A DNA stretch of 64,000 nucleotides, from positions 62,001 through 126,000 of the forward strand of contig NZ_JAKRVX010000004.1 in NCBI RefSeq assembly GCF_023638035.1. The letters run 5' to 3'. Made by a program: the position numbers and the translations under genes. The stretch is from Natronocalculus amylovorans. Its GTDB lineage: Archaea > Halobacteriota > Halobacteria > Halobacteriales > Haloferacaceae. The notes below the pieces were generated by a model. That model had not been told where the DNA came from and did no database searches. It saw only the letters and a program-made list of their open reading frames with translations. Below are positions 32,882-43,682 of the stretch, in pieces; positions within the stretch are counted from its first letter, which is position 1, and the number at the start of each line of letters is the position of its first letter.

Positions 32882-32988
32882 AAATTACCTGCGCCGCTCC
32901 GAGCTAATATTATCATAAGTTATAGTATCGTGATTGCCTACTAAAATGTATGCCACTGTATGGTGGTATTGTCAGGATTTTTTGCGAA

Positions 32989-34797
32989 TTACTCTACGTG
33001 TGGATCGATCTCAATTTCGAAACGTGCACCACCCGTCGTTCCCTCAGTAATCGACAGCGACCAGCCGTGGGCCTCGATAATAGTTCGGACGATCGCCAAG
33101 CCATAGCCGGACCCACTACCGGTTGAAACCCCAAATTCGAGCATATCCTCACGTCGATCGACTGGAATGCCTGGCCCATTGTCTTCAATATAAAATCCAG
33201 AACCGGTTGATAATTGACCGATTCGAACCGTTGTTGCGCTTGGCTGTCTATTATTGTTGTCAGATTCTGTCCGATTGTTCGTTGTACCGTGTTCAGCAAC
33301 ATTCGTAAACAAGTTCTCAAAGGCTTGCTGGAGTCGGCTGGCATCTGCCCACAGCTGAGCTGTCGAGTCAATTGAGAGGGTAAGATCATCGGTATCGACT
33401 ACTTCCCACGCGTTGCGTGCAATGCATTCGAGATCGCAGTTGGTTGGTGTTTCGACATCAGTGCTTTCACGGGCTAGCGTGGGCAATCCCTCGGCAAACA
33501 CTCGGAGTCGACGGTGTACTGTTTCAAGATCGTCGATCGACTGTTTGACCTCCGCCTGAGGGGAGTCGAGATCGGATTTGATGAGGTGCAACAGACTCTC
33601 ACCGGTTGCTAACGGCGTTGATAAGTCATGTGAAATCACGCTGGCCAAGCGTTCGAGCTGTTCGTTTTTTGCGTTAACACTCTCCTGTTGTCGTTTTTGA
33701 AGCGTGATATCGGTCAAGGAGACAATACTTCCATGTTGGGTCTTGCGGTTCGGATAGACTCGACGAACACGGGCAATGTACTGCCGAGACGTTCCATTAA
33801 TTGTGATGACACACTCCATCGCCGTCTCAAGTTTTGGATGGAGGCCACCAGCAGAAAGTAGCGTCTGAGGGAGGACATCGGTAATATCACTGCCTTCGAG
33901 AGATCTGGTGGGGAAATCAGCGTCGAACAGCGTATGAGCGGCGCGGTTGGCATCGAGTATCCGGTTCGAGCTACTGATAACAAAGACCGGATCTTCAAGG
34001 GTATGAAACACGCGTTCGTGGGCGATCGGAACAAATCCAGTCAGTTCGCTCCGTTGGACGAGTATCGCCAACGGGATGCCCGTGAGGACAAAAACAACAG
34101 GCGTGAGATCTGCTGTCGGAATCGGTTGCATACCGAGATGAAACACGGCGTTGGCGACCCACGGCGCACTCAAACAGGCCAAAAGCACTAGTGATTGTCG
34201 ACGATAGAGTTGGTTTTTTGTGAATATTTCGGCGACGATCAGAGCGGAACCAATCAGCAACAATCCATACGCGTAAATAATATTGATTCGGTGGCCGACT
34301 GCGGGTGGCGTGTCGAGCAGGACGACGCCGTTGATTGTCGTGACCAGCGTATCAGCGTAGAATAACGAGTGAAAGGGCGCAGTCCAGACGAGTGCGAGAA
34401 CGACAGCGGGAACGACTGATAGCAGGACGATCCGCTGTCGCGAGAGCCAGGCCTCACGATCAGTGTATTGTATTGCGAAGACAACCCAGACTATGGGCGC
34501 AGACACAACTGACAGATATGACAGTTGGATAAAAAATAGAAGCCATTGCTCGGTTGAAGCGATTAAATAACCAACATATGTTGCCGCCCAAAAGCCGATC
34601 ACAAGCAGAAATAGCCCAAAGGTGAACGAAGGTTGTCGTCGGTCGTATTTGACCAACAGTGCGATCGCTAGCAAACTACCGATGAGAGCTGACCCGGCGT
34701 ATGCAATCATCCCAGCAACATACATGAGTCTATGACTATCTTCTATGTCAACCAGTACGATTCTATCGGTTCGCCTCACGTCAGTTCGAAAACGCAT
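32989..34797 (-). CDS. Seven-helix membrane histidine kinase with PAS domain
   Basis: 602 residues if the first ATG is used; a start at 34725 (MYVAGMIAYAG) removes a basic 24-residue tail and gives a more usual N terminus. Seven to eight helices (to about 250) form a HisKA-7TM sensor. A PAS domain follows (VFHTLEDPVFVISSSNRILD), then HisKA with the phospho-accepting His in ASVISHDLSTPL. The HATPase contains AFENLFTNVAEHG (N box), IEDNGPGIP and a GSGYGLAIVRTI segment. All catalytic boxes are intact. It lies 107 bases upstream of the response regulator and is divergent from the giant protein gene. Confidence 0.9.
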   Translation of the reverse strand: MRFRTDVRRTDRIVLVDIEDSHRLMYVAGMIAYAGSALIGSLLAIALLVKYDRRQPSFTFGLFLLVIGFWAATYVGYLIASTEQWLLFFIQLSYLSVVSAPIVWVVFAIQYTDREAWLSRQRIVLLSVVPAVVLALVWTAPFHSLFYADTLVTTINGVVLLDTPPAVGHRINIIYAYGLLLIGSALIVAEIFTKNQLYRRQSLVLLACLSAPWVANAVFHLGMQPIPTADLTPVVFVLTGIPLAILVQRSELTGFVPIAHERVFHTLEDPVFVISSSNRILDANRAAHTLFDADFPTRSLEGSDITDVLPQTLLSAGGLHPKLETAMECVITINGTSRQYIARVRRVYPNRKTQHGSIVSLTDITLQKRQQESVNAKNEQLERLASVISHDLSTPLATGESLLHLIKSDLDSPQAEVKQSIDDLETVHRRLRVFAEGLPTLARESTDVETPTNCDLECIARNAWEVVDTDDLTLSIDSTAQLWADASRLQQAFENLFTNVAEHGTTNNRTESDNNNRQPSATTVRIGQLSTGSGFYIEDNGPGIPVDRREDMLEFGVSTGSGSGYGLAIVRTIIEAHGWSLSITEGTTGGARFEIEIDPHVE

Positions 34798-34993
34798 CGA
34801 TCAACCAGATGATGGCGATCGGCCTGCACAGTATCTTCCATCATACCACGATGCGCTGGTATCCGACTTATCAGGGCTCTATTAGTATTATCTGATATCT
34901 AATGCAATATTTTCCTCATCCAAAATCCGTTCAATGTCGATCGTCGCTGTTTTTTCCAAATCGGGATAGGGCTGCTCACCGCCGAGGGGCCTC

Positions 34994-37900
34994 ATGGTGA
35001 CTACTCGTGCATTCTTAACGGCGTCATCGGGTATCGACCTCAGAGGTTCGACGAGGGGGTTTTGGTTTGCAGCAATCATTTTTGTCGTCGTGATGAGTGG
35101 TGGGGTTGTCGGGATGGCGGCAGCCGACTTTGACGCGAGTGAATCAAGCGTCTCGGCGACGTCACCTCACGTCGCAAACGGTTCCGATGCCTCCACTGTA
35201 ACGGTCTTGGTCAACGATACTGCGGGCACTCCGATTACGGGGCTAACCGCAAGTAACGTCAGCATCTCACTAACCGGCGATGCAGTAGTTGACGATGGAT
35301 TCGAGGAAACATCGGAAGCTGGCGTTTACGAATTTACCGTCACGAACACCGAAGTCGAAACAGTCACAACCACCGTCACTGTCGACGATTCAGAGCTTGG
35401 TGACCAACCTGAAACCGCCTTCGAGCCACAGACAGCGACAATCCGTGGTCAAGTCGAGGATACGACGTTCGAAACGGGTATTCCAAACATCGAGATTACC
35501 GCCGAAAACGGCGCTGGGACGTACACGGCTCAAACGAACGACGACGGCCACTACACCGTCGTCGTGCCCGGAAACGACGATTCATACACGGTGAGTGCCG
35601 ATCCAGACGGCTGGGACGGAACCTCGACGACGACAGCATCAGTCGGTGACGGCGAGGACGTGACCGGCGTCGACCTCGAGCTTACGGGCGATGCGGACGT
35701 AGGGATAACTTGGAGAGATAACCGTACGGATGAGCGACTCGAGGGAGTCGCAGCGATAGTCGAGAGCGACAGCCTGGGGAGTGCGGAGTTTACGGGCGAT
35801 GATTCCGGCTCGATGGATTTCACTGTTCCCAGTGGGCCCATCTACCCGCTGACCGCTTCGAAAGACGGATACAGGGATCGCACAATCTCCATGACTCCGG
35901 GCCCCGTTCTAAGATACGTGATAGGCGGCAACGCCGAACTCACCGGCTCGGTTACCGATTCCGAGAGCGGCGGCGGCGGAGTCGAGGGCGTGACCGTCAC
36001 CGCCGAAAACGGTGCGGGAACCTACAGTGCAACGACCGATTCAGATGGCACCTACGAGATCGATGTGATCCCCGGAGATTCGACCTACGACGTGACGTTC
36101 GAAGCAGATGGGTACGAGTCACGTACCTTCACGGACGAGCCAATCGAAGACGAAACACCCCGCGAACTCGACGCCGAACTGACGGGGACCGCCACGATCA
36201 GCGGCACGGTCGAAGACGAGCTGTTCGAGACGGCTCCTCCCGGTGCAACGGTTACGATCTCGGGCGAACAGGAGTACGTCGTGGAAACGGACGACCAGGG
36301 AGCGTACACGGCTACCGTCGCCGGAGCCGGCCAGCAGTACGTCGTCACTGCGGACGCTGCGGGCTGGAGTGAAGAGAGTCGAAGCGTCCAACTCGATGAC
36401 GGCGATACCGAATTTGAGTTCGACTTCGACATTGCGGGCAACGCGGCGGATTCGGTCACGGTGAAAGACGCCCTGGCTGGGAGCACACTCGAGGGTACAA
36501 CGATCGTCGTCCAGAACGAGACGCTCGGGGAAATCGACCCCTTCGAGACGGATAGCGACGGGATGGCAGAGCTAACGCCGCTTCCCGGCGGGTTCACCTA
36601 CACCTACACGGTCGACGCCGACGGCTACGAGACGGCCGAAGAGACGACCGAAATCGGTGACGGAGAGACCATCGATCGAGAACTCGAACTTACCGGCGCT
36701 GGTTCGATCAACGGTTCGATCACCGATGACGTAACCTCAGAGCCGATCTCAGGTGCGACAGTGACCGTTGAGTATCCCGACGGCAGCTCGATCGTTGTCG
36801 ACGAGACGACGGATGAAGACGGCGCGTACACCTTCACGGGCGTGCCGACCATGGGATCGGAGTACAGAGTGTCTGCCGAGGTAGCGGGCTACGAAGACAC
36901 CACTGACACCGTCTTGGTTAATGGAGATGAAGCACTCGACTTCTCGGTAGTTGGTGACGGGGCACTTGAGGTCACCACAGAAGACGCACTCTTCGGTGAC
37001 GAACTCACAGATGCGTCGATCGAACTCCGTCCAATCGACCGTGGAGGCATCTACGAAGGAAGCCATCAGGGAGATGGAACCTACCTTGTTGAGAACGTCC
37101 CCAGCGAGGTCGAGTACGAACTGTTAGTCACCACCCCTGGTTACCTAAAGAACGAGACCATCCTGAGTCTCGACGAGAGCGGAACAACAGCCCTCGGCGA
37201 ACCACGACTACTCGAGGGAGATGCAATACTCGACGTAAGCGTCACTGACGCTGCCATTGGGATTTCGATCGAAAACACGTCGGTGACGGTCAAACGTGAA
37301 AGTGACGGTACAACGGTCGATCTTAGTGAAACAACCGATGACTCCGGCTCACTTGAGACCGCCGTTCCGGGAACGAACGAGGAGTACGTTCTCGAGGCCA
37401 GTGCGAATGGCTACGATTCCGGAAGCGTACACACCGGCACGATCGAGACTGGTGTAACCGAAACGGTCGGTGTCTCGCTTGAGGGAGACTCGACCATTGA
37501 GGGGACAATAACTGATCGGATCACTGGCGAACCGATCGACAACGCGAACGTCGAGGTCGTGTATCCGACGTTCACGCTTGAGACGACAACGGACGCTGGG
37601 GCCTACGAATTCACGGCGGTGCCCGGTGACCGCGAGTACGAAGTGACGATCGATGCTGCCGGCTATCGTTCGAACACTACGACTCTATTGGTTAGGGGAA
37701 CGACGGTTGTTGACGATACGCTCTTGATCAATCGCGAAGGCAGTGGAACGGCCGGAGATCCGTATTTGATCACGGACACCCGTGAACTCCAGGCGATGAA
37801 CGCGGAGCTCGACGCTCACTACGTGCTTGAGGCTGATCTCGATGCGAGTGTCGCCGACTCGTGGAATGATGGGCACGGATTCGAGCCGATTGGTGATGGT

Positions 37901-40900
37901 AACGACGAGTTTACAGGGATGTTCAACGGAAACAGCCACACAATTTCTAACCTCAGTATCGAACGGGACGAGAGTGAAGTCGGTTTGTTCGGTGCGACTG
38001 ACGACGGGGCACTTCTCACCAACGTGGAGTTGGTTGACCTAACGGTTATGAGTGCATCTTCGGGTAACAACGCCCGAGTGGGCGGTCTTGTCGGCTGGGA
38101 TAAGGGCGGAAAAATCAAGAACTCCTCTGTCACTGGCCACGTCACTAATGATGGAACTGGGAGCAACCCGCGGGTGGGTGGACTCGCCGGACAAAGTAGC
38201 GGAAATATTTCTGATTCTCACACGGCTGGCACCGTCACTGGTGGCGGTAGGGCAGGTGGTCTCGTTGGTGATAACCGTGGAGATATTTCCGATTCCTATA
38301 GTAGCACTGATGTCACCGGATCTGGAAATCTCGTAGGTGGCCTTATCGGGGCTAACGGCTTCGGAGCAGATATCTATGGGTCGTATACCACCGGGACTGT
38401 TGATGGCCATGACAACGTGGGTGGCCTTGTCGGTTCGATTGAAAGCGGTGACATCACCGAGTCGTATGCTACTGGTGCGGTCGACGGCAACGACAACGTA
38501 GGTGGCCTCGTTGGATTTAGTGAGGTTACTATCTCGAGATCGTACGCCACTGGTTCGGTCGACGGCAACAACCGCGTGGGTGGCCTCGTCGGCGAGAATG
38601 GAGGGACTGTTGAGAACAGCTATTGGGACATCGAAACGACGACTCAGGATGGCTCTGCTGGCGGAGTAGGTCTTACTACGATCGAAATGAAAAGTGCACA
38701 TAACAAGCTCGACGGATTCGACTTCGAGAATACCTGGGATGTGGTCTCCGATCAAGACGTCTCCTACCCGTATCTGCAAGCGAATCCGCAAGACCCCGAG
38801 CCAGGGCGTGAGATGATCGAAGACATCACGATCTCACTCGAAGACGATGAGATTGAGCAGTCCCAAACAACCGCAGCTACAGTACACGCAACACTTTCGC
38901 AGTCGGGCAAGAATGAGGTGACAAGCGTATCGAGTTTTACATCATCTAACCCGTCCAATGCGACAGTCGATGACGATGGCATTGTCACTGGGACTGGCGT
39001 CGGTACCGTCACAATCACCGGATCCTATGGCGGTCAAGAAGTGAGCGAAACACTAACAGTTACACCAGGACCGTCTGATTCGGTTGAAATCGATACAGAA
39101 CCACTGGAATCTGCTGCCGGTAAAGCAATCGAAGGACCACCAGCCGTGGTTGTATCTGATGAATTTGGTAATCCGACACCGAGAACCAATGTTTCGGTTC
39201 GCGTGGTGAATGCTGCTGGAGCGATCGTACGTGGCGAACTGGAGGTTGAAACGAATGAATCAGGTATCGCTACGTTTGATGACCTCGTTATCGAGACTGC
39301 TTCAGACTACACACTCGAATTTACCATTGATGATTCCGACGAGGATGTAAGCGAGTCAGACAACGCAATCAGTGAGTCGTTTATTATCGAGGCAACGGAT
39401 CCAGAGGAGATTACGATTGGTACCCAGCCAGACATAGCTCAGACTGCTGGAGACCGGATCACTGGGCCACCAACCGTCACCGTTACCGATGCATTCGGAA
39501 ATCCAACACCGGAGACCACCGTTTCAGTCACCACAGTGGATACTGGTGGAGCAATCGTGAGCGGAACCACGGTTGAAACGAACAGCACGGGAGTTGCCAC
39601 GTTCAACGACCTCGTCATTGAGACCGCTGATGACTACCAGCTTGAATTTTCGATCGAAGGTGTAAGTGAATCTGACACCGTAACCAGCGACACCTTCACC
39701 GTCGAACCCGCAGATGCCAGTGTAGTCACTACCAAGACACAGCCGATCGATACCACTGCTGGCGAATCAATTTCTGGTGTACCGACAGTCAGTGTCACTG
39801 ACACATTCGGAAATCCGACCTCCGAAGTCACTGTTTCAGTCGCTACGGTGGGCGATGGTGGAGAAATTGTAAACGCTAACACGGCCGAAACAAGCAGCAC
39901 AGGAATTGCCACGTTTGATAGTCTCATCATTGAGGTCGCCGGCGACTACGAACTCGAATTCTCGATCGACAATACAGACTCTGGCGTGGGTGAAACAGAT
40001 ACTGCAACGACAGCAGAATTCACTGTCAGACCTGCAGAGACCAACTCAATTGGAATTGAGACACAGCCAACGACATCGACCGCTGGGGACATTATCGCCG
40101 ACTCACCGAGCGTCAACGCGACAGACGAGTTTGGAAATCCAACTGCAGGAACCAACGTTTCGGTTAACACAGTCGACAATGACGATGCGATCGTACGCGG
40201 TGAGACAACAGTCAAAACGAACACTACGGGAATCGCAACATTTGACGATCTCGTTATTGAGACAGCCGCCGATTACCAACTGGAATTCTCGATCAACAAT
40301 GCCGAGGATGGGATCGCACAATCTAACACCACGACTAGCACCACATTCACTGTCGAGCCAGCAGATTCCAACGCAATCGTGATTGACACCCCACCAGACA
40401 CAATTCAGACTGCTGGAGAGGCGATCACTGGTCCGCCGACCATTCTGGCCACAGATCCGTTCAACAATCCAGTTTCAGACGTTACTGTCTCAGTTACCGT
40501 CGTCGACGACGGCGGATCGACCGTGAACGATGAGACCGAGCTCAAAACCAACAGTGAAGGAATCGCTATGTTCGATGATCTCATTGTGGAAACTGCCGCT
40601 GAGTACCAACTGGAATTCTCGATCGACAATACAGACTCTGGTGTGAGTGAACCAGCTACTGCAACGACGGCAGAATTCACTGTCAAACCTGCAGACGCTA
40701 ACTCGATCGAAATCAAAACACAACCAGCTGAATCAACTGCTGGAGAACCAATCTCTGGACCACCAACAGTGAAAGTCTTTGATGCGTTTGACAATCCAGT
40801 TGCCAGTGAGCATATCACGGTGACAATCAACAATTCAGCAACACTTGATGGCACTCTCGAACAAGAGACAAACAGCACTGGTGTTGTTGTGTTCGACAAT

Positions 40901-42028
40901 CTGTCGAATGAAACTGCCAACTCATACGAACTAACATTTGGACTTACTGACGATAGTACGGTGAATGCCACAAGCGAAGCGTTTGAGATTATACCAACTG
41001 CACCGCAAACAAGTTCATCACGAAGTACTACCACTGTTGCACCGCCGTCGATCGACGTACAGATGACAGACGAATCGACGATTGACGTCACTGGGGGTCA
41101 AGCAGGTGATGTTATCGAGATTAGCGACGAGACAACTGAAACAACTGGAGCGCTCGGTGCACAAGACAACATTTCGGTTGATAGCCTGTCAATCGAACTT
41201 GCAAACACCCGTGACTTCTGGTTATCTATGGAAACGTTCGAAATCGGGGACTCCAGAGAGCGTCTGGAAGAGCGGACCGAAAACGGACAGTCAACCGTTG
41301 CAGCAACGTTCGAGACCGAAACCGGAACTGTTGCAGTTGGGTACGTCACGGTTACCCACAATCTCGAGTCTACAGATGTCGCGAATGTCACGTTTGAGTT
41401 TAGAATCAGTCAGAGCGATCTAGATAATCTCGGTCTTGAAACCGAAGATCTGCAATTACACCGCCAGTCCGATCGCTGGACGGCACTACCGACTGAATAT
41501 ATCGAATCGGATGGATCACACTACCGGTTCGAAGCGAGTTCACCAGGCTTTTCATCCTTTGCGATTGGAACTGGTGCACCACTTACGACTGTGACCGAAG
41601 CGACGATTGAAGAACCGAATCTTGTGGTAGGCGAAGTTGCCACAACAGTGGTAACCGTCGAGAACCGTGGTGAGTACGCCGCCAATAGCACGATCGAACT
41701 GCATGCTAATGGAGAAGTCGTGGATAGTGACCTCGTGACAACCCCCGCAGGCGAGACGGTCGAAATGACGCTCTCGTTTGAACCAACACTCGGAGACTAT
41801 GAAATCTCTGTAGATGGCGTGCATGCTGGGCAGCTTATTGTCAGTGGCGACACCCAGGAACCGGATGAGGGGATCCAGCACAATACAACAACAGAAGAGC
41901 AACGTGGTGGAGAAGACGAGACCGATGACACCGTAGATCTCCATGGTCTGTTACTGATTGGTAGTATGGCCGTTATTCTCGGAGGCATTTGGCGATGTCG
42001 ACGTTCGCTGTTCGACTCTTCGGAGTGA
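34994..42028 (+). CDS. Giant modular cell-surface protein 1 (2,344 residues)
   Basis: Hydrophobic signal segment at about 23-43 and a C-terminal anchor helix at about 2316-2336 followed by RCRRS. Between them, in order: an Ig/invasin-like domain (45-140); about nine carboxypeptidase-regulatory/CNA-B-like repeats (148-910), seen as 'TATIRGQVED', 'ENGAGTYTAQTNDDGHY' and related motifs; a GLUG cassette (913-1270) with repeated 'VGGLVG' and 'SYATG'; a Big_2 domain (1274-1357); six Big_1-like repeats of ~108 residues (1358-2002, each with TAGE...GPPTV and DEFGNPT); a PGF-pre-PGF domain (2017-2194); and a CARDB-like domain (2197-2290). Likely adhesin or surface-layer-associated stalk. Divergent from a kinase/regulator pair. 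No PGF-CTERM sorting motif is visible. Confidence 0.85.
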   Translation: MVTTRAFLTASSGIDLRGSTRGFWFAAIIFVVVMSGGVVGMAAADFDASESSVSATSPHVANGSDASTVTVLVNDTAGTPITGLTASNVSISLTGDAVVDDGFEETSEAGVYEFTVTNTEVETVTTTVTVDDSELGDQPETAFEPQTATIRGQVEDTTFETGIPNIEITAENGAGTYTAQTNDDGHYTVVVPGNDDSYTVSADPDGWDGTSTTTASVGDGEDVTGVDLELTGDADVGITWRDNRTDERLEGVAAIVESDSLGSAEFTGDDSGSMDFTVPSGPIYPLTASKDGYRDRTISMTPGPVLRYVIGGNAELTGSVTDSESGGGGVEGVTVTAENGAGTYSATTDSDGTYEIDVIPGDSTYDVTFEADGYESRTFTDEPIEDETPRELDAELTGTATISGTVEDELFETAPPGATVTISGEQEYVVETDDQGAYTATVAGAGQQYVVTADAAGWSEESRSVQLDDGDTEFEFDFDIAGNAADSVTVKDALAGSTLEGTTIVVQNETLGEIDPFETDSDGMAELTPLPGGFTYTYTVDADGYETAEETTEIGDGETIDRELELTGAGSINGSITDDVTSEPISGATVTVEYPDGSSIVVDETTDEDGAYTFTGVPTMGSEYRVSAEVAGYEDTTDTVLVNGDEALDFSVVGDGALEVTTEDALFGDELTDASIELRPIDRGGIYEGSHQGDGTYLVENVPSEVEYELLVTTPGYLKNETILSLDESGTTALGEPRLLEGDAILDVSVTDAAIGISIENTSVTVKRESDGTTVDLSETTDDSGSLETAVPGTNEEYVLEASANGYDSGSVHTGTIETGVTETVGVSLEGDSTIEGTITDRITGEPIDNANVEVVYPTFTLETTTDAGAYEFTAVPGDREYEVTIDAAGYRSNTTTLLVRGTTVVDDTLLINREGSGTAGDPYLITDTRELQAMNAELDAHYVLEADLDASVADSWNDGHGFEPIGDGNDEFTGMFNGNSHTISNLSIERDESEVGLFGATDDGALLTNVELVDLTVMSASSGNNARVGGLVGWDKGGKIKNSSVTGHVTNDGTGSNPRVGGLAGQSSGNISDSHTAGTVTGGGRAGGLVGDNRGDISDSYSSTDVTGSGNLVGGLIGANGFGADIYGSYTTGTVDGHDNVGGLVGSIESGDITESYATGAVDGNDNVGGLVGFSEVTISRSYATGSVDGNNRVGGLVGENGGTVENSYWDIETTTQDGSAGGVGLTTIEMKSAHNKLDGFDFENTWDVVSDQDVSYPYLQANPQDPEPGREMIEDITISLEDDEIEQSQTTAATVHATLSQSGKNEVTSVSSFTSSNPSNATVDDDGIVTGTGVGTVTITGSYGGQEVSETLTVTPGPSDSVEIDTEPLESAAGKAIEGPPAVVVSDEFGNPTPRTNVSVRVVNAAGAIVRGELEVETNESGIATFDDLVIETASDYTLEFTIDDSDEDVSESDNAISESFIIEATDPEEITIGTQPDIAQTAGDRITGPPTVTVTDAFGNPTPETTVSVTTVDTGGAIVSGTTVETNSTGVATFNDLVIETADDYQLEFSIEGVSESDTVTSDTFTVEPADASVVTTKTQPIDTTAGESISGVPTVSVTDTFGNPTSEVTVSVATVGDGGEIVNANTAETSSTGIATFDSLIIEVAGDYELEFSIDNTDSGVGETDTATTAEFTVRPAETNSIGIETQPTTSTAGDIIADSPSVNATDEFGNPTAGTNVSVNTVDNDDAIVRGETTVKTNTTGIATFDDLVIETAADYQLEFSINNAEDGIAQSNTTTSTTFTVEPADSNAIVIDTPPDTIQTAGEAITGPPTILATDPFNNPVSDVTVSVTVVDDGGSTVNDETELKTNSEGIAMFDDLIVETAAEYQLEFSIDNTDSGVSEPATATTAEFTVKPADANSIEIKTQPAESTAGEPISGPPTVKVFDAFDNPVASEHITVTINNSATLDGTLEQETNSTGVVVFDNLSNETANSYELTFGLTDDSTVNATSEAFEIIPTAPQTSSSRSTTTVAPPSIDVQMTDESTIDVTGGQAGDVIEISDETTETTGALGAQDNISVDSLSIELANTRDFWLSMETFEIGDSRERLEERTENGQSTVAATFETETGTVAVGYVTVTHNLESTDVANVTFEFRISQSDLDNLGLETEDLQLHRQSDRWTALPTEYIESDGSHYRFEASSPGFSSFAIGTGAPLTTVTEATIEEPNLVVGEVATTVVTVENRGEYAANSTIELHANGEVVDSDLVTTPAGETVEMTLSFEPTLGDYEISVDGVHAGQLIVSGDTQEPDEGIQHNTTTEEQRGGEDETDDTVDLHGLLLIGSMAVILGGIWRCRRSLFDSSE

Positions 42029-42419
42029 GGTCCTTCTTGATCGATCGTCGCTCAACACGAGCCACTTCCCACACTCTATTCCGAGGACACCACTTGTCCA
42101 CACCCGTACACCCAATCGATACTGTTGAAATTCCAGGAAACAGACACTCGAAACACCAACAGCTCGAGGGGAAGCTCCGTGACATCCGCGTTGTTGTTCT
42201 GTGGAGTGCCGGTCGCGATCGCAAAAAAGATTCAGTGTCATTTTTCGACATATACGATTGATATATGTATTCACATACGTACTATACGTAGATTCTCTAT
42301 CAGCGTTCCAAATATACTATTTGCGTTTGATCTTCCGTACGATCGGGCTTGCAGGCCTCCTACGTATACTGAGTATAAAAACAGCTATATCAGTAGAGGC
42401 ATATAATAGTATTACTGAA
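42029..42419. other. Intergenic region with repeat copy R3 and the fic promoter
   Basis: 391 bases without a credible gene. The first ~85 bases are dispersed repeat R3. The last ~60 bases are AT-rich with GTATAAAAAC at 42373-42382, a good TATA-like element before the Fic start at 42420. Confidence 0.45.
42037..42113 (+). repeat. Dispersed repeat copy R3
   Basis: Begins GATCGATCGTCGCTCAACAC nine bases after the stop of giant protein 1; core TCCGAGGACACCACTTGT at 42080-42097. Similar to R1, R2 and R4; R4 likewise lies just after the second giant protein gene. Confidence 0.6.
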
Positions 42420-43565
42420 ATGCCCACAAAAGAGCTTCCTGATCGTGCGCCCGGAAAATACGTTCCCTACCACCCAAATCCATACTATTCGCCGGAACCA
42501 CTCCCAGTGGAACCGAAGCTCGAAATATCCGAACAGACACACAATTTGGTAGCGGATGCTGCATATCAAATCGGTCGTGTCGATGGCATCAGTTCAACAG
42601 TCGGCTTCTCCGCGGTTCTATATACATCACTCATACGTATCGAGGCTGTCGAATCTGCACGTATCGAAGGTGCAGATGTTGCGTATCAAGATGTCGAAGC
42701 ATATCACACAAGACAACCCGCAGGCGAGGCGGGCGCAACGATCGAAAAAGATCTGAAAGAGGCGCTCAACTACGAGAGTGCGCTCACGTATGGGCTCGAT
42801 AGAATCGGGAGCGGGGCACCGATAACACTCTCACTAATCAAAACGCTCCACTCGATGCTGCTTGAGGATGTTCGAAACGAGGGTGATGTCATTGGGAATT
42901 TCCGTGATCATATGGTTCATCTCACGAGTGCACAGACAGGACAGCGTCCGTTCGTCCCACCGATTCCAGAGGCAATCACTGGACTCATGCAGTCACTGGA
43001 GTCATACATTCAGATGGGTGGACAGTACCATCCGCTCGTCGATGCCTCCATCATACACTACTTTTTCGAGACAGTTCATCCGTTCTCGGATGGAAATGGT
43101 CGCCTCGGTCGGCTGTTAATTATTCTGTATTTAACGAGCGAGGGCTACCTCGAAAGTCCATACATATATCCGAGTGCCTACTTCAATCGTCACAAAGTCG
43201 AGTACGTTGAGCGTATGCGTGCGGTGAGCGAGAAAGGGGCGTGGGACGAGTGGCTTACGTTCTTTCTTGAGGGGCTCAGAAGCCAAGCGAAGACCTCGTA
43301 CAATCGGACGCATCGGCTCCGTGATCTCCAGGAGCGCTACGAAAAAGCGTACCCTGGAAGTACGAATACGGAGATGTTTGCTCGGCAGTTACTCAAGTAT
43401 CCATACTTTAGACCACTCGACCTCGTAGAGTATCTCGACGTTTCACGCCGAACAGCCTACAAGATTGTCGACGACCTTGAATCGGATGGCCTCATCGAAG
43501 AAGTAACTGGCAAAGAACGCGGGAAAGAGTACAAAGCAGTCGAGGTATTCGATATCCTCCAGTGA
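42420..43565 (+). CDS. Fic family protein with C-terminal winged helix
   Basis: 381 residues from ATG 42420; a 73-residue upstream extension is open but out of character. The Fic motif HPFSDGNGRLGR is complete at about 220-231. The N-terminal inhibitory helix S-x-x-x-E-G is present (SARIEG, about 79-84), so it is a class II, auto-inhibited Fic. The C terminus (about 330-381) forms a winged helix: MFARQLLKYPYFRPLDLVEY, LDVSRRTAYKIVDDLESDGL. Fic enzymes usually AMPylate target proteins; the fused wHTH suggests DNA binding or autoregulation. Single gene between repeat R3 and a possible toxin module. Confidence 0.9.
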   Translation: MPTKELPDRAPGKYVPYHPNPYYSPEPLPVEPKLEISEQTHNLVADAAYQIGRVDGISSTVGFSAVLYTSLIRIEAVESARIEGADVAYQDVEAYHTRQPAGEAGATIEKDLKEALNYESALTYGLDRIGSGAPITLSLIKTLHSMLLEDVRNEGDVIGNFRDHMVHLTSAQTGQRPFVPPIPEAITGLMQSLESYIQMGGQYHPLVDASIIHYFFETVHPFSDGNGRLGRLLIILYLTSEGYLESPYIYPSAYFNRHKVEYVERMRAVSEKGAWDEWLTFFLEGLRSQAKTSYNRTHRLRDLQERYEKAYPGSTNTEMFARQLLKYPYFRPLDLVEYLDVSRRTAYKIVDDLESDGLIEEVTGKERGKEYKAVEVFDILQ

Positions 43566-43682
43566 CACGATTGCAAGGCAGCATTCACACAGATTGACCT
43601 CCTCACGCGCCTAAAGACGCTGGTATGCGCTCGCACTGTGTGTCAATTTCGGTGGAATATCAAAGTTACATCCACGCTCTAG

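Noticed and set aside
40405-41091. 228-codon minus-strand frame opposite giant protein 1
   Set aside because: Ser/Val-rich shadow repeating with the Big_1-like repeats; no independent features.
42201-42419. 73-residue N-terminal extension of the Fic protein
   Set aside because: Basic/aromatic random-looking sequence overlapping an AT-rich promoter; the domain starts at MPTKELPD.
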